Source: JBCCGR01 sp039029195 (GTDB lineage: Bacteria > Pseudomonadota > Alphaproteobacteria > Rhizobiales > Rhizobiaceae). From it: a stretch of DNA of 32,348 nucleotides. The DNA lies in contig JBCCGR010000053.1 in assembly GCA_039029195.1 (NCBI GenBank), forward strand, positions 1-32,348. The letters run 5' to 3'. The notes under the pieces are model-generated. The model ran no database searches and was not told where the DNA came from. It worked only from the letters and a program-made list of their open reading frames with translations. Positions 8,886 through 15,869 of the stretch are shown here, one piece after another (the first letter of the stretch is position 1; the number at the start of each line of letters is the position of its first letter). The translations under genes and the position numbers were made by a program.

Positions 8886-10007
8886 ATGACCAACCAATCG
8901 AAGCCGTACACCATTTCCCATTCCCGTCGCATTCGGGGCACCCCTTTTACGATCGGGGTCGAAGAAGAGGGTGTGAAAGCCTACACGGTCTACAACCGCA
9001 TGCTGTTGCCGACTGTCTTCGAGGATGTGGAGGCTGATTGTCACCACCTGAAAAACCATGTTCAGGTTTGGGATGTTTCTGTGGAACGTCAGGTTGAAAT
9101 CAACGGCCCGGATGCATCCAAATTGATGCAGCTGCTCACCCCCCGTGATCTAAGCGGGATGAAATCGGATCAGTGCTACTATGTTCCGATTGTCGACGAG
9201 AATGGCAAGATGCTCAATGATCCTGTCGCCATCAAGCACAGCGACGACCGTTGGTGGATCTCAATTGCCGACAGTGATCTGCTGTTGTGGGTAAAGGGAC
9301 TGGCCGTAGGAGCACAATTCTCGGTGCGGGTGTTTGAGCCCGATGTATCGCCGTTGGCCGTTCAAGGCCCCAAGGCAGATGCATTGATGGAAAGTGTGTT
9401 CGGAAGCGACGTCCTGGACATTCGCTTCTTCCGGCAAAAACGTGTTTGGTTTGAAAACACGTCTTTTGTCGTTTCCCGTTCCGGATATTCAAAACAGGGT
9501 GGCTATGAAATCTACGTTGAGGGCACCAAGCACGGCATGCCGCTGTGGAATGCCTTGTTTGAGGCCGGCAAAGACCTTGAGGTGCGTGCTGGTTGTCCGA
9601 ATCTGATTGAAAGGATCGAATCCGGCTTGCTCAGCTACGGCAACGACATGACCATGCAGAACACGCCTCTGGAGTGTGGATTGGAAAAATTCTGCAAGCC
9701 TGCTGAAGGTGATGACTTTATTGGTCGCGCCGCCTTGACGAAGGAACTCAAAACCGGACCAAAGAGGCAGATCAGACCGGTTTCGATCCCAGGTGAACCG
9801 CTGCCACCTGCTCGAAATATCTGGCCCTTGTTCGACGGCATCAATGAAGTGGGTCAGGTGACTTCGTCGGCCTGGTCACCAGACTTTCAAACCAATGTTG
9901 CCATCGGCATGGTCAACAAAACGCATTGGGACATTGGAACTGAACTGACAGCCATTACCCCAGAAGGTGCACGGACAGCCCGAATCCAGGAAGCGTTCTG
10001 GAACTAG
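8886..10007 (+). CDS. dmdA: DMSP demethylase DmdA (GcvT/aminomethyltransferase fold)
   Basis: Tetrahydrofolate-dependent enzyme predicted to take one methyl group from dimethylsulfoniopropionate, giving 3-methylmercaptopropionate and 5-methyl-THF. The 373 residues follow the DmdA pattern known from Pelagibacter ubique: SRRIRGTPFT at the N-terminus, GVKAYTVYNRMLLP, HLKNHVQVWDVSVERQVEI, CYYVPIVDENGKMLNDPV, WWISIADSDLLLW, SRSGYSKQGGYEIYVEG and GCPNLIERIESGLLSYGND. Length is close to DmdA (about 370). Generic GcvT proteins lack much of this wording. ATG 8886 is preceded by GAGCGAG, a modest ribosome binding site. The 124-base gap from dmdD holds no clear terminator, so it may be read from the dmdC promoter or its own. 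DmdA-like paralogues without DMSP activity exist, but the neighbours support the assignment. Confidence 0.87.
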   Translation: MTNQSKPYTISHSRRIRGTPFTIGVEEEGVKAYTVYNRMLLPTVFEDVEADCHHLKNHVQVWDVSVERQVEINGPDASKLMQLLTPRDLSGMKSDQCYYVPIVDENGKMLNDPVAIKHSDDRWWISIADSDLLLWVKGLAVGAQFSVRVFEPDVSPLAVQGPKADALMESVFGSDVLDIRFFRQKRVWFENTSFVVSRSGYSKQGGYEIYVEGTKHGMPLWNALFEAGKDLEVRAGCPNLIERIESGLLSYGNDMTMQNTPLECGLEKFCKPAEGDDFIGRAALTKELKTGPKRQIRPVSIPGEPLPPARNIWPLFDGINEVGQVTSSAWSPDFQTNVAIGMVNKTHWDIGTELTAITPEGARTARIQEAFWN

Positions 10008-10013
10008 CATTTT

Positions 10014-10061
10014 CGGCAATATTACCCGGCGGATTTCACTTTTCGCCGGGTAATATTGCCG
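10014..10061 (+). terminator. Perfect 18-bp stem after dmdA
   Basis: Arms at 10014-10031 and 10044-10061 are perfectly complementary around a 12-base loop, starting 7 bases after the dmdA stop. The inner part is GC-rich (CCCGGCG) and the outer part AT-rich. Neither strand has a T-run next to the stem, so it is a strong RNA hairpin but not a textbook intrinsic terminator. It probably ends or protects the dmd transcript. Confidence 0.6.
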
Positions 10062-10118
10062 TCAAGCGATCTCAGGCGCAGAATGGTACTGCGTTTCACG
10101 AACTGACTTTAGGGCAAA

Positions 10119-10195
10119 TGGTACGACTGGAGGGATTTGAACCTTCGACCTCTGGATCCACAATCCAGCGCTCTAACCAACTGAGCTACAGTCGC
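10119..10195 (-). tRNA. tRNA-His (anticodon GTG), CCA encoded
   Basis: Read on the minus strand, this 77-base gene folds as a full cloverleaf. The acceptor stem is GCGACTG with CAGTCGT, the D-arm contains TAGCTCAGTTGGTTAGAGC, the anticodon stem is CTGGA/TCCAG with loop TTGTGGA, and the T-arm contains GGTTCAAATCC. The anticodon is GTG, for histidine. The discriminator base is A73 and CCA is encoded at 10119-10121. The base before position 1 is T rather than the G-1 that most bacteria encode, and position 1 pairs as G-U. This fits the divergent histidine tRNAs described in part of the Alphaproteobacteria. Confidence 0.95.
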
Positions 10196-10220
10196 ACATC
10201 AACGCAAAGTGCGTTGCGGT

Positions 10221-10249
10221 GGAATAATTCCAAGCCCCGGTTTTTGCAA
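10221..10249 (-). promoter_or_regulatory. Likely promoter of tRNA-His
   Basis: On the minus strand, TTGCAA (-35, at 10244-10249) and TATTCC (-10, at 10221-10226) are separated by 17 bases, upstream of the tRNA. A short leader follows, containing a 7-bp hairpin (CAACGCA/TGCGTTG, 10200-10216) just before the mature 5' end. Confidence 0.5.
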
Positions 10250-10445
10250 GTGTGAAAAGCACATCTTGTCGCCGCAAAAGCACATGGAATGCACATCGTG
10301 CCATTAACCTTCCACCCGATTTACGGGCGGAAATCCGCCAAAACTGTGGTGGCATGGCAAAATACAGGCTATTTACACTTTATTAAGAGTTTAAGCGTCG
10401 CCAGTTCGTGCCGGTGCCGCAGATGTCCGTTTCAGGTGTACTGGT

Positions 10446-13400
10446 ATGAGTGACGCTGCATCACACCCCGTTTCCTACTTCGATCTCAGCACTGGCGAGA
10501 CCATCCGGCCTCTATTGCTGTCAGAGCAAGCGGCCGTCTTGTTCAACGCGCAGTTCGAGCAAGTAATCTGGGCCAATGCGGCGGGTGCCGCAATGTTCGG
10601 TCGCGGTGGTATTCAGGACATTCTTGATGAAACGTTCGATCCTCGTACTGCGCTTTTGCGGCAGGTGACCTCGCTCGCCGATCGCGCGGATGATGATGGC
10701 GAAGCAAACGGCACGATCCGCATCGCCTCAGGGTTCAAGAGCCAACTGGTGGGCTTGAGCATCGCAAAACACGAAGTCGGCGGTGAAGACGCAATGTGGC
10801 TTGTCGTTGCCGCAACAGGCTCGCTTCACAACGCAAGCGCTACGGCGCAAGGCCTTGATCTGATCGCTGCGCTTGACGGTGTGAGTGAAGGTCTGGCCAT
10901 TGTTGATGGGTCAGGAAATCTGGTCGCCGCGACGTCCTCCTTCGGAGATACTGTTTCCGACACTTCTGGCTTTGCCGTGCCAGGGGAGGAATCAGGAGCG
11001 ATTGCAACCCTGCCACTGTCCCAACAGGGTGATCTGGCTATTCGAGCGGTGCGCATTGATGACAATGCCTCACTATGGCTGCTGGCGCCGGGTACAGCGG
11101 AACATGCCGAGGCCGATGCATCCAAACCGATTGTAGCGCCGACGGATCATGTCGGTTCAGTCGAAACACCGGAGTCATTTGACTCCGAAGACACAACCTC
11201 TTCCGAGGTGCCGGATGAGGCGGAAGCCGCGCCTTCACCATTCTCCGGTCTGTTTTCATCGAAGCGCGCCAGTCTGAAAGCCGGAGATGGCGGCAGCGGG
11301 CCCGGCAAATGGTATTATCGAGCTCCCAAAGCACCAGAAACCGCGGCAGGCGAAAAAGACTCTGCCGACGGGGTGGAAGAACCATCTGAAACTGAAACGT
11401 CAAACGAAGAAGCCCTGAACTTTGTTGCCGAGCCCCTGGCTGAAACCTCCGATGCGGTGGTGGTCGACCGTTCAAATGATGAGAATATCGAAACCGCACC
11501 GACGGATGCGCAGATAACCGCCGCTGGAACTACCGAAGAACACGAACGCGCTTCAGGCAACGAAGTTGACGAAGTTGCTGAAGATGAAACCGCGGAAGTC
11601 AGCGCCCTAAGTTCCAGCAATGCAGATGAAGCAGCAATGGCTGCGATCGAAGGTGACAATCCTTCTGCTACATCCATTGTGACAGTTGCCGCCTCAACTC
11701 CCGAAGATGAGTCTGTTGCCGAGACTGAAACGGAAGAAGTAGCCTCTGAAGCTGTTGATGACGAAATCGTTGAAACTAGCGAAGCGGTATCAGAGGCTTC
11801 AAATGTCGAAGCTGCGGACGATGAAGACGACGCAACCAAAGATGACGGTGGATCCCCTTCCGATGAGCCAAGTGTCGCGAACGCCGACACCACCGCTTCT
11901 GAACATGAAGAAAGAACCGATGTTGGTGCGGAAGATGCACATGCAACAGACGATCAGGACCGGCTTGTTGCCCATGAGGACGAATTCAAATTCATCGCCT
12001 CGTCCAAGCCGGTGCGATTTTCCTGGGAGATGGATGAAAATCAGGTTTTCACGTCCGTTTCTGAAGCATTCGTCAATGTGGTGGGTCCAAACGCTTCAGA
12101 TGTTTCCGGTCGATCCTGGCAGGATGTGGCGCGGGTGTTCGGCTTCGACGAAAGTGGCGAAATCAGCGATTTGATGAAGCAGGGTGACACTTGGTCGGGT
12201 AAGAGTGTGCTTTGGCCGGTTCAGGGGGTCGATATGCGTGTCCCTGTGGACCTAGCGGGTCTGCCCGTTTTCGACCGGGACAAGAACTTCAAAGGGTTCA
12301 ACGGCTTTGGCATTGTCCGCTCAGCCGATGCCATGGTTGATCCGAATGAAACAGGGTTGAGCTTGATTTCAAACAGCAAAATTCCGCTTGCCGAGACGGA
12401 TGATGAATCCGAAGCCCCTTCCGACGGTTCGGACATTGCAAAAAGCACGGCAGCTTTTTCCGCGGCAGCGGCCGCTGCCGGCAAGGTTGTGCCGATGTTT
12501 CGTGACCGGGAAACGGACCAGAGCCCGAGCGACGCCAATATCGTTGATCTTGATGAAGTAAGGCAGGCGCAAGGCGATGCGGTCGATGCCGACTCCCCAC
12601 CTCGCGAACTCTCAAGCGGAGAGCGGGAAGTTTTTGATTCCATTGGAGCCCGCCTGAACCAGGAAAGTGACGTCGCTGGAGGGCTTAACGAGGAAGCGCT
12701 TGACGCTTCTTTCGAGCATGCTGATCGCAATGGGACGGCACCTGCGGAAACAAGCGATCAACCCGAAAGTGAAGACCGATCGGATGCTGCTCTGTTTGGT
12801 GGCGAGGAAGCTAGCGAAGCTCCAGAACCTCAGGCGGATGCGACAACATCAAAAGAAACGCCTTCGACTGATACAGAAGAAGAACCTGAAAATGGAGGAC
12901 CGGTCAGCACAGAATCGTTCCTGCCATCTGCGTTTTCGACCCGTCCAGCTCGCAAATCTGCTGCTCCAATCGATACTTCGATCCTGTCTGCGCTTCCCAT
13001 TCCGGTTCTGATTTACCGCGATGAATCCTTGCTCTTCGCCAATGATGCATTTCTGGAGCTGAGCGGACATGCAGATCTGCAGGCCGTGAATGAGGATGGC
13101 GGTATCGACAACCTCTTTCCCGGATCGGACGATGATGGCGGCGAAGCTGCAGTTCTGACGGCAAACGGCAACACGATACCGGTTCGGGTACACATGAAGT
13201 CGGTGCCATGGGACGGGAACAAGGCTCTGCTTCTTGCGCTACAGAAAAGCACGGACCAAAAGGCACAAACCGCAAGTCAGGTGCTGGAGCGCCTGGAGGC
13301 CAACCGTTCAGCCCCTATTTCCAGCCTTGGTGATGTGACTGCCGATGATATGGGGTCGATATTAGACACCGCCACCGACGGTGTTCTTGTCCTGTCTCCC

Positions 13401-14447
13401 GATGGCACGATCAACGCGATAAACCGCCCCGCCGAAGCGCTGTTTGGATATGAAAGCGAAGAGGTGGTGGGAAAAGAGTTCACCGTGCTTTTGGCCCATG
13501 AGAGCCATCGTGCAGCACGCGATTATCTTTCCGGCCTTTCCGGAAATGGGGTTGCCAGCGTTCTCAATGATGGGCGGGAAGTGATTGGCAAGGAAGCACA
13601 AGGCGGTTTCATACCGCTGTTCCTGACGATGGGTCGTCTCAACGAGAGCGACGGTTACTGCGCCGTCATGCGCGATATCACCCAATGGAAGCGGGCCGAA
13701 GAGGAGTTGGTTTCCGCCCGGCATCAGGCAGAGTTAGCCAACAATCAGAAAACCGAATTTCTGGCCAAGATCAGCCACGAAATTCGCACACCGCTCAACG
13801 CCATTATCGGGTTTTCAGACCTCATGCTCGAAGAGCGTTTTGGCAAGATCGACAATGACCGGTACCGGGAATATCTCCGCGATATCAACCGCTCCGGCAG
13901 CCATGTTCTGGATCTCATCAACGATCTTCTGGACATCTCAAAGATTGAGGCAGGGCAACTTGAGCTGGAATTCGAAGAGGTGGTACTGAACGAGCTCATT
14001 TCAGAGTCGGTTGCGCTGGGTCAACCGCTCGCCAATAAGGAGCGCATCATCATTCGCACCAGCCTTTCGAGCGCTGTGCCAAAAGTGGTGGCCGATTCCC
14101 GCTCGATTAAGCAGATCCTGCTCAACCTGCTGACCAATGCGATCAAATACTCCCAGTCGGGCGACCAGGTGATTGTTTCCACCGTCTATGAAGACACTGG
14201 CGAAGTGGCAATCCGAGTGCGTGACACCGGTGTTGGGATGTCTGAATCGGAAATCACCACCGCAATGAAACCGTTCCGGCAGATCAACACGATCGCAAAG
14301 AACCGTGGTGAAGGAACCGGGCTAGGCCTGCCACTTACCAAGGCACTCGCTGAGGCAAACCGCGCTCGCTTTGCCATCGAAAGCACCCCCGGCGAAGGTA
14401 CGCTGGTGGAAATCTACTTTCCCGGCACCCGGGTTTTGGCGGAGTGA
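10446..14447 (+). CDS. Large PAS-domain sensor histidine kinase, PdhS/CbrA-like (PleC/DivJ family)
   Basis: Soluble-looking kinase of 1333 residues with no obvious membrane segment. Residues 30-220 contain weak PAS-like folds. Residues 230-510 are a long, acidic, Ser/Thr/Ala/Glu-rich and probably disordered linker. A PAS-like domain lies at about 513-640, a second acidic linker at 650-840, and further PAS domains at about 845-930 and 969-1085. The kinase core follows: H1111 in KISHEIRTPLNAIIGFSDLM (HisKA), N1231 in the N-box LLNLLTNAIKYS, RDTGVGMS near 1259, and GEGTGLGLPLTKALAEANRA near 1290-1310. The GLPLTKALAEANRA ending is characteristic of the PdhS/DivJ/PleC kinases that act on DivK and control CtrA and cell polarity in rhizobia and Brucella. 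No receiver domain is attached. The exact orthologue is not certain. Confidence 0.85.
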   Translation: MSDAASHPVSYFDLSTGETIRPLLLSEQAAVLFNAQFEQVIWANAAGAAMFGRGGIQDILDETFDPRTALLRQVTSLADRADDDGEANGTIRIASGFKSQLVGLSIAKHEVGGEDAMWLVVAATGSLHNASATAQGLDLIAALDGVSEGLAIVDGSGNLVAATSSFGDTVSDTSGFAVPGEESGAIATLPLSQQGDLAIRAVRIDDNASLWLLAPGTAEHAEADASKPIVAPTDHVGSVETPESFDSEDTTSSEVPDEAEAAPSPFSGLFSSKRASLKAGDGGSGPGKWYYRAPKAPETAAGEKDSADGVEEPSETETSNEEALNFVAEPLAETSDAVVVDRSNDENIETAPTDAQITAAGTTEEHERASGNEVDEVAEDETAEVSALSSSNADEAAMAAIEGDNPSATSIVTVAASTPEDESVAETETEEVASEAVDDEIVETSEAVSEASNVEAADDEDDATKDDGGSPSDEPSVANADTTASEHEERTDVGAEDAHATDDQDRLVAHEDEFKFIASSKPVRFSWEMDENQVFTSVSEAFVNVVGPNASDVSGRSWQDVARVFGFDESGEISDLMKQGDTWSGKSVLWPVQGVDMRVPVDLAGLPVFDRDKNFKGFNGFGIVRSADAMVDPNETGLSLISNSKIPLAETDDESEAPSDGSDIAKSTAAFSAAAAAAGKVVPMFRDRETDQSPSDANIVDLDEVRQAQGDAVDADSPPRELSSGEREVFDSIGARLNQESDVAGGLNEEALDASFEHADRNGTAPAETSDQPESEDRSDAALFGGEEASEAPEPQADATTSKETPSTDTEEEPENGGPVSTESFLPSAFSTRPARKSAAPIDTSILSALPIPVLIYRDESLLFANDAFLELSGHADLQAVNEDGGIDNLFPGSDDDGGEAAVLTANGNTIPVRVHMKSVPWDGNKALLLALQKSTDQKAQTASQVLERLEANRSAPISSLGDVTADDMGSILDTATDGVLVLSPDGTINAINRPAEALFGYESEEVVGKEFTVLLAHESHRAARDYLSGLSGNGVASVLNDGREVIGKEAQGGFIPLFLTMGRLNESDGYCAVMRDITQWKRAEEELVSARHQAELANNQKTEFLAKISHEIRTPLNAIIGFSDLMLEERFGKIDNDRYREYLRDINRSGSHVLDLINDLLDISKIEAGQLELEFEEVVLNELISESVALGQPLANKERIIIRTSLSSAVPKVVADSRSIKQILLNLLTNAIKYSQSGDQVIVSTVYEDTGEVAIRVRDTGVGMSESEITTAMKPFRQINTIAKNRGEGTGLGLPLTKALAEANRARFAIESTPGEGTLVEIYFPGTRVLAE

Positions 14448-14528
14448 CCGTCGCCCAAAGCACAAAGATGTGACCGAGACTTGGCGATGGTTTTTGCTAC
14501 CGAAGTACATTGCAAATCTTCGGCAGAA

Positions 14529-14557
14529 TAGAACAATTCCAAATTGGAATCGTTCTA
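14529..14557. promoter_or_regulatory. 29-bp near-perfect palindrome upstream of iron ABC genes (candidate operator)
   Basis: Two 14-base arms (14529-14542 and 14544-14557) are complementary at 13 of 14 positions around a central A. The core reads ATTCCAA-A-TTGGAAT and the outer ends are TAGAAC and GTTCTA. It lies 235 bases before the binding-protein start and is the only strong element in the 345-base gap 14448-14792. A weak TTGACG (14584-14589) with a poor -10 at 14607 lies just downstream. An iron regulator (Irr, RirA or a Fur-type protein) is the obvious guess, but the motif is not an exact match to any site I know. Confidence 0.55.
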
Positions 14558-14792
14558 ATCTATTGAATCTATTTCGTTCTTTGTTGACGCTCATTCGCTG
14601 CCCGGTCTAAGCCATTTCCACAGGTACTCAGATTGCCTGGTGCACGTTGCCAAATCTGGACACCAGCTTTGGGATAATGATGGGCACGAAAACAAACAGA
14701 TAGAGCATGTCACCCGACTCCATTCCAAAGTGACGTGCTGTGGCGCAAACCGGGCATGGAGCCTTGAACTCCAAAAGCAAATGGTGAATCAA

Positions 14793-15851
14793 ATGACATC
14801 CAGAATTCCGATCATAAATCGAACGTTGCGAGTTTTCGCTTTGGCAATAGCCGGTGCATCGGTACTTGCTACCAGCGCAGTCGCTGAAGGCGAGGTAAAT
14901 GTCTATTCTTACCGCCAACCCTTCCTGATCAAGCCACTGCTTGATGCCTTTACGTCCGAAACGGGCATCAAAGCGAATGTCACATTTGCAAAAAAGGGAC
15001 TGATTGAGCGCATCAAGGCAGAAGGGACCAATTCGCCCGCAGATGTCATTCTGACTGTCGATATCGGTCGGCTTGATGGCGCGAAACAGGCTGGAATTAC
15101 TCAACCTGTAAAATCCGCATCAATCGATGCCAACATTCCTGCACAATATCGCGATCCTGAGGGGCATTGGGTTGGCGTGACAACACGCTCACGCATCATC
15201 TACATCTCGCGGGATCGAGTGACCCAGAATTCCATCACCTATGAAGAACTGGCCGATCCCAAATGGAAGGGTAAAATCTGTACCCGATCCGGCCAGCACG
15301 TTTATTCCATCGGCCTGTTCGCTTCCATTATTGCCCATCACGGCGAAGAAAAGGCTGAGGCTTGGCTCGCTGGCGTGCGGGACAATCTGGCCCGCAAACC
15401 CGCCGGAAACGACCGCGCACAGGTGAAGGCGATCTTCTCCGGTGAGTGTGATGTCTCCCTCGGCAACACCTACTATATGGGCAAAATGACGACCAATGAG
15501 AAAGAACCTGAGCAAAAAGCTTGGGCCGACTCGGTCAAAATCCTCTTCCCCAACGCAGCCGACCGTGGGAGCCACGTCAACATTTCCGGCATGATCATGG
15601 CCAAGCATGCTCCGAACCGCGACAACGCTCTCAAGCTCATGGAGTTTCTGGCCTCGGAAAATGCCCAGCAAATCTATGCGGAGAAGAACTTCGAATATCC
15701 GGTTAAGGAAGGCGTCGAGGCTTCCGATCTGGTTAAGAGCTGGGGCGAACTGAAGCCAGATGCGTTGCCGCTTGCGGATATTGCCAAGCACCGTAAGAAA
15801 GCCAGCGAGCTGGTTGACAAGGTTGGCTTCAACAAAGGCCCCAATTCTTAG
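14793..15851 (+). CDS. Iron(III) ABC transporter, periplasmic binding protein (FbpA/FutA-like)
   Basis: Secreted solute-binding protein of 352 residues. A signal peptide occupies about residues 1-30 (hydrophobic LRVFALAIAGASVLATSAVA, then AEGEVNVYSYR). The mature protein has the ferric-binding pattern: YSYRQPFLIKPLLDAF, SPADVILTVDIGRL, YEELADPKWKGKIC, and GNTYYMGKM, whose tandem tyrosines are the usual Fe3+ ligands. It would deliver ferric iron to the permease encoded just downstream. Several in-frame starts exist (14640, 14781). I chose ATG 14793 because GGTGA sits five bases before it and the signal peptide then has normal length. The permease begins 18 bases after the stop, so the two form an operon. 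Confidence 0.9.
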   Translation: MTSRIPIINRTLRVFALAIAGASVLATSAVAEGEVNVYSYRQPFLIKPLLDAFTSETGIKANVTFAKKGLIERIKAEGTNSPADVILTVDIGRLDGAKQAGITQPVKSASIDANIPAQYRDPEGHWVGVTTRSRIIYISRDRVTQNSITYEELADPKWKGKICTRSGQHVYSIGLFASIIAHHGEEKAEAWLAGVRDNLARKPAGNDRAQVKAIFSGECDVSLGNTYYMGKMTTNEKEPEQKAWADSVKILFPNAADRGSHVNISGMIMAKHAPNRDNALKLMEFLASENAQQIYAEKNFEYPVKEGVEASDLVKSWGELKPDALPLADIAKHRKKASELVDKVGFNKGPNS

Positions 15852-15869
15852 TCCCGCCGACTCTCGCCT

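Noticed and set aside
8886..10007. Glycine cleavage system T protein (gcvT)
   Set aside because: The fold is shared, but gcvH and gcvP are absent and the sequence wording follows DmdA much more closely.
10375..10396. CtrA-like boxes (TTAA pairs) upstream of the kinase
   Set aside because: The two TTAA elements are four bases apart rather than the seven of the consensus, and single TTAA boxes are expected by chance in AT-rich gaps.
11315..11893. Long minus-strand frame inside the histidine kinase gene
   Set aside because: It is Ser/Thr/Ala-rich only because it lies opposite the repetitive acidic linker. No ribosome binding site or domain supports it.
14640..14792. N-terminal extension of the iron-binding protein
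   Set aside because: The frame is open, but the translated residues do not look like a signal peptide and would bury the real one; ATG 14793 has a proper ribosome binding site.
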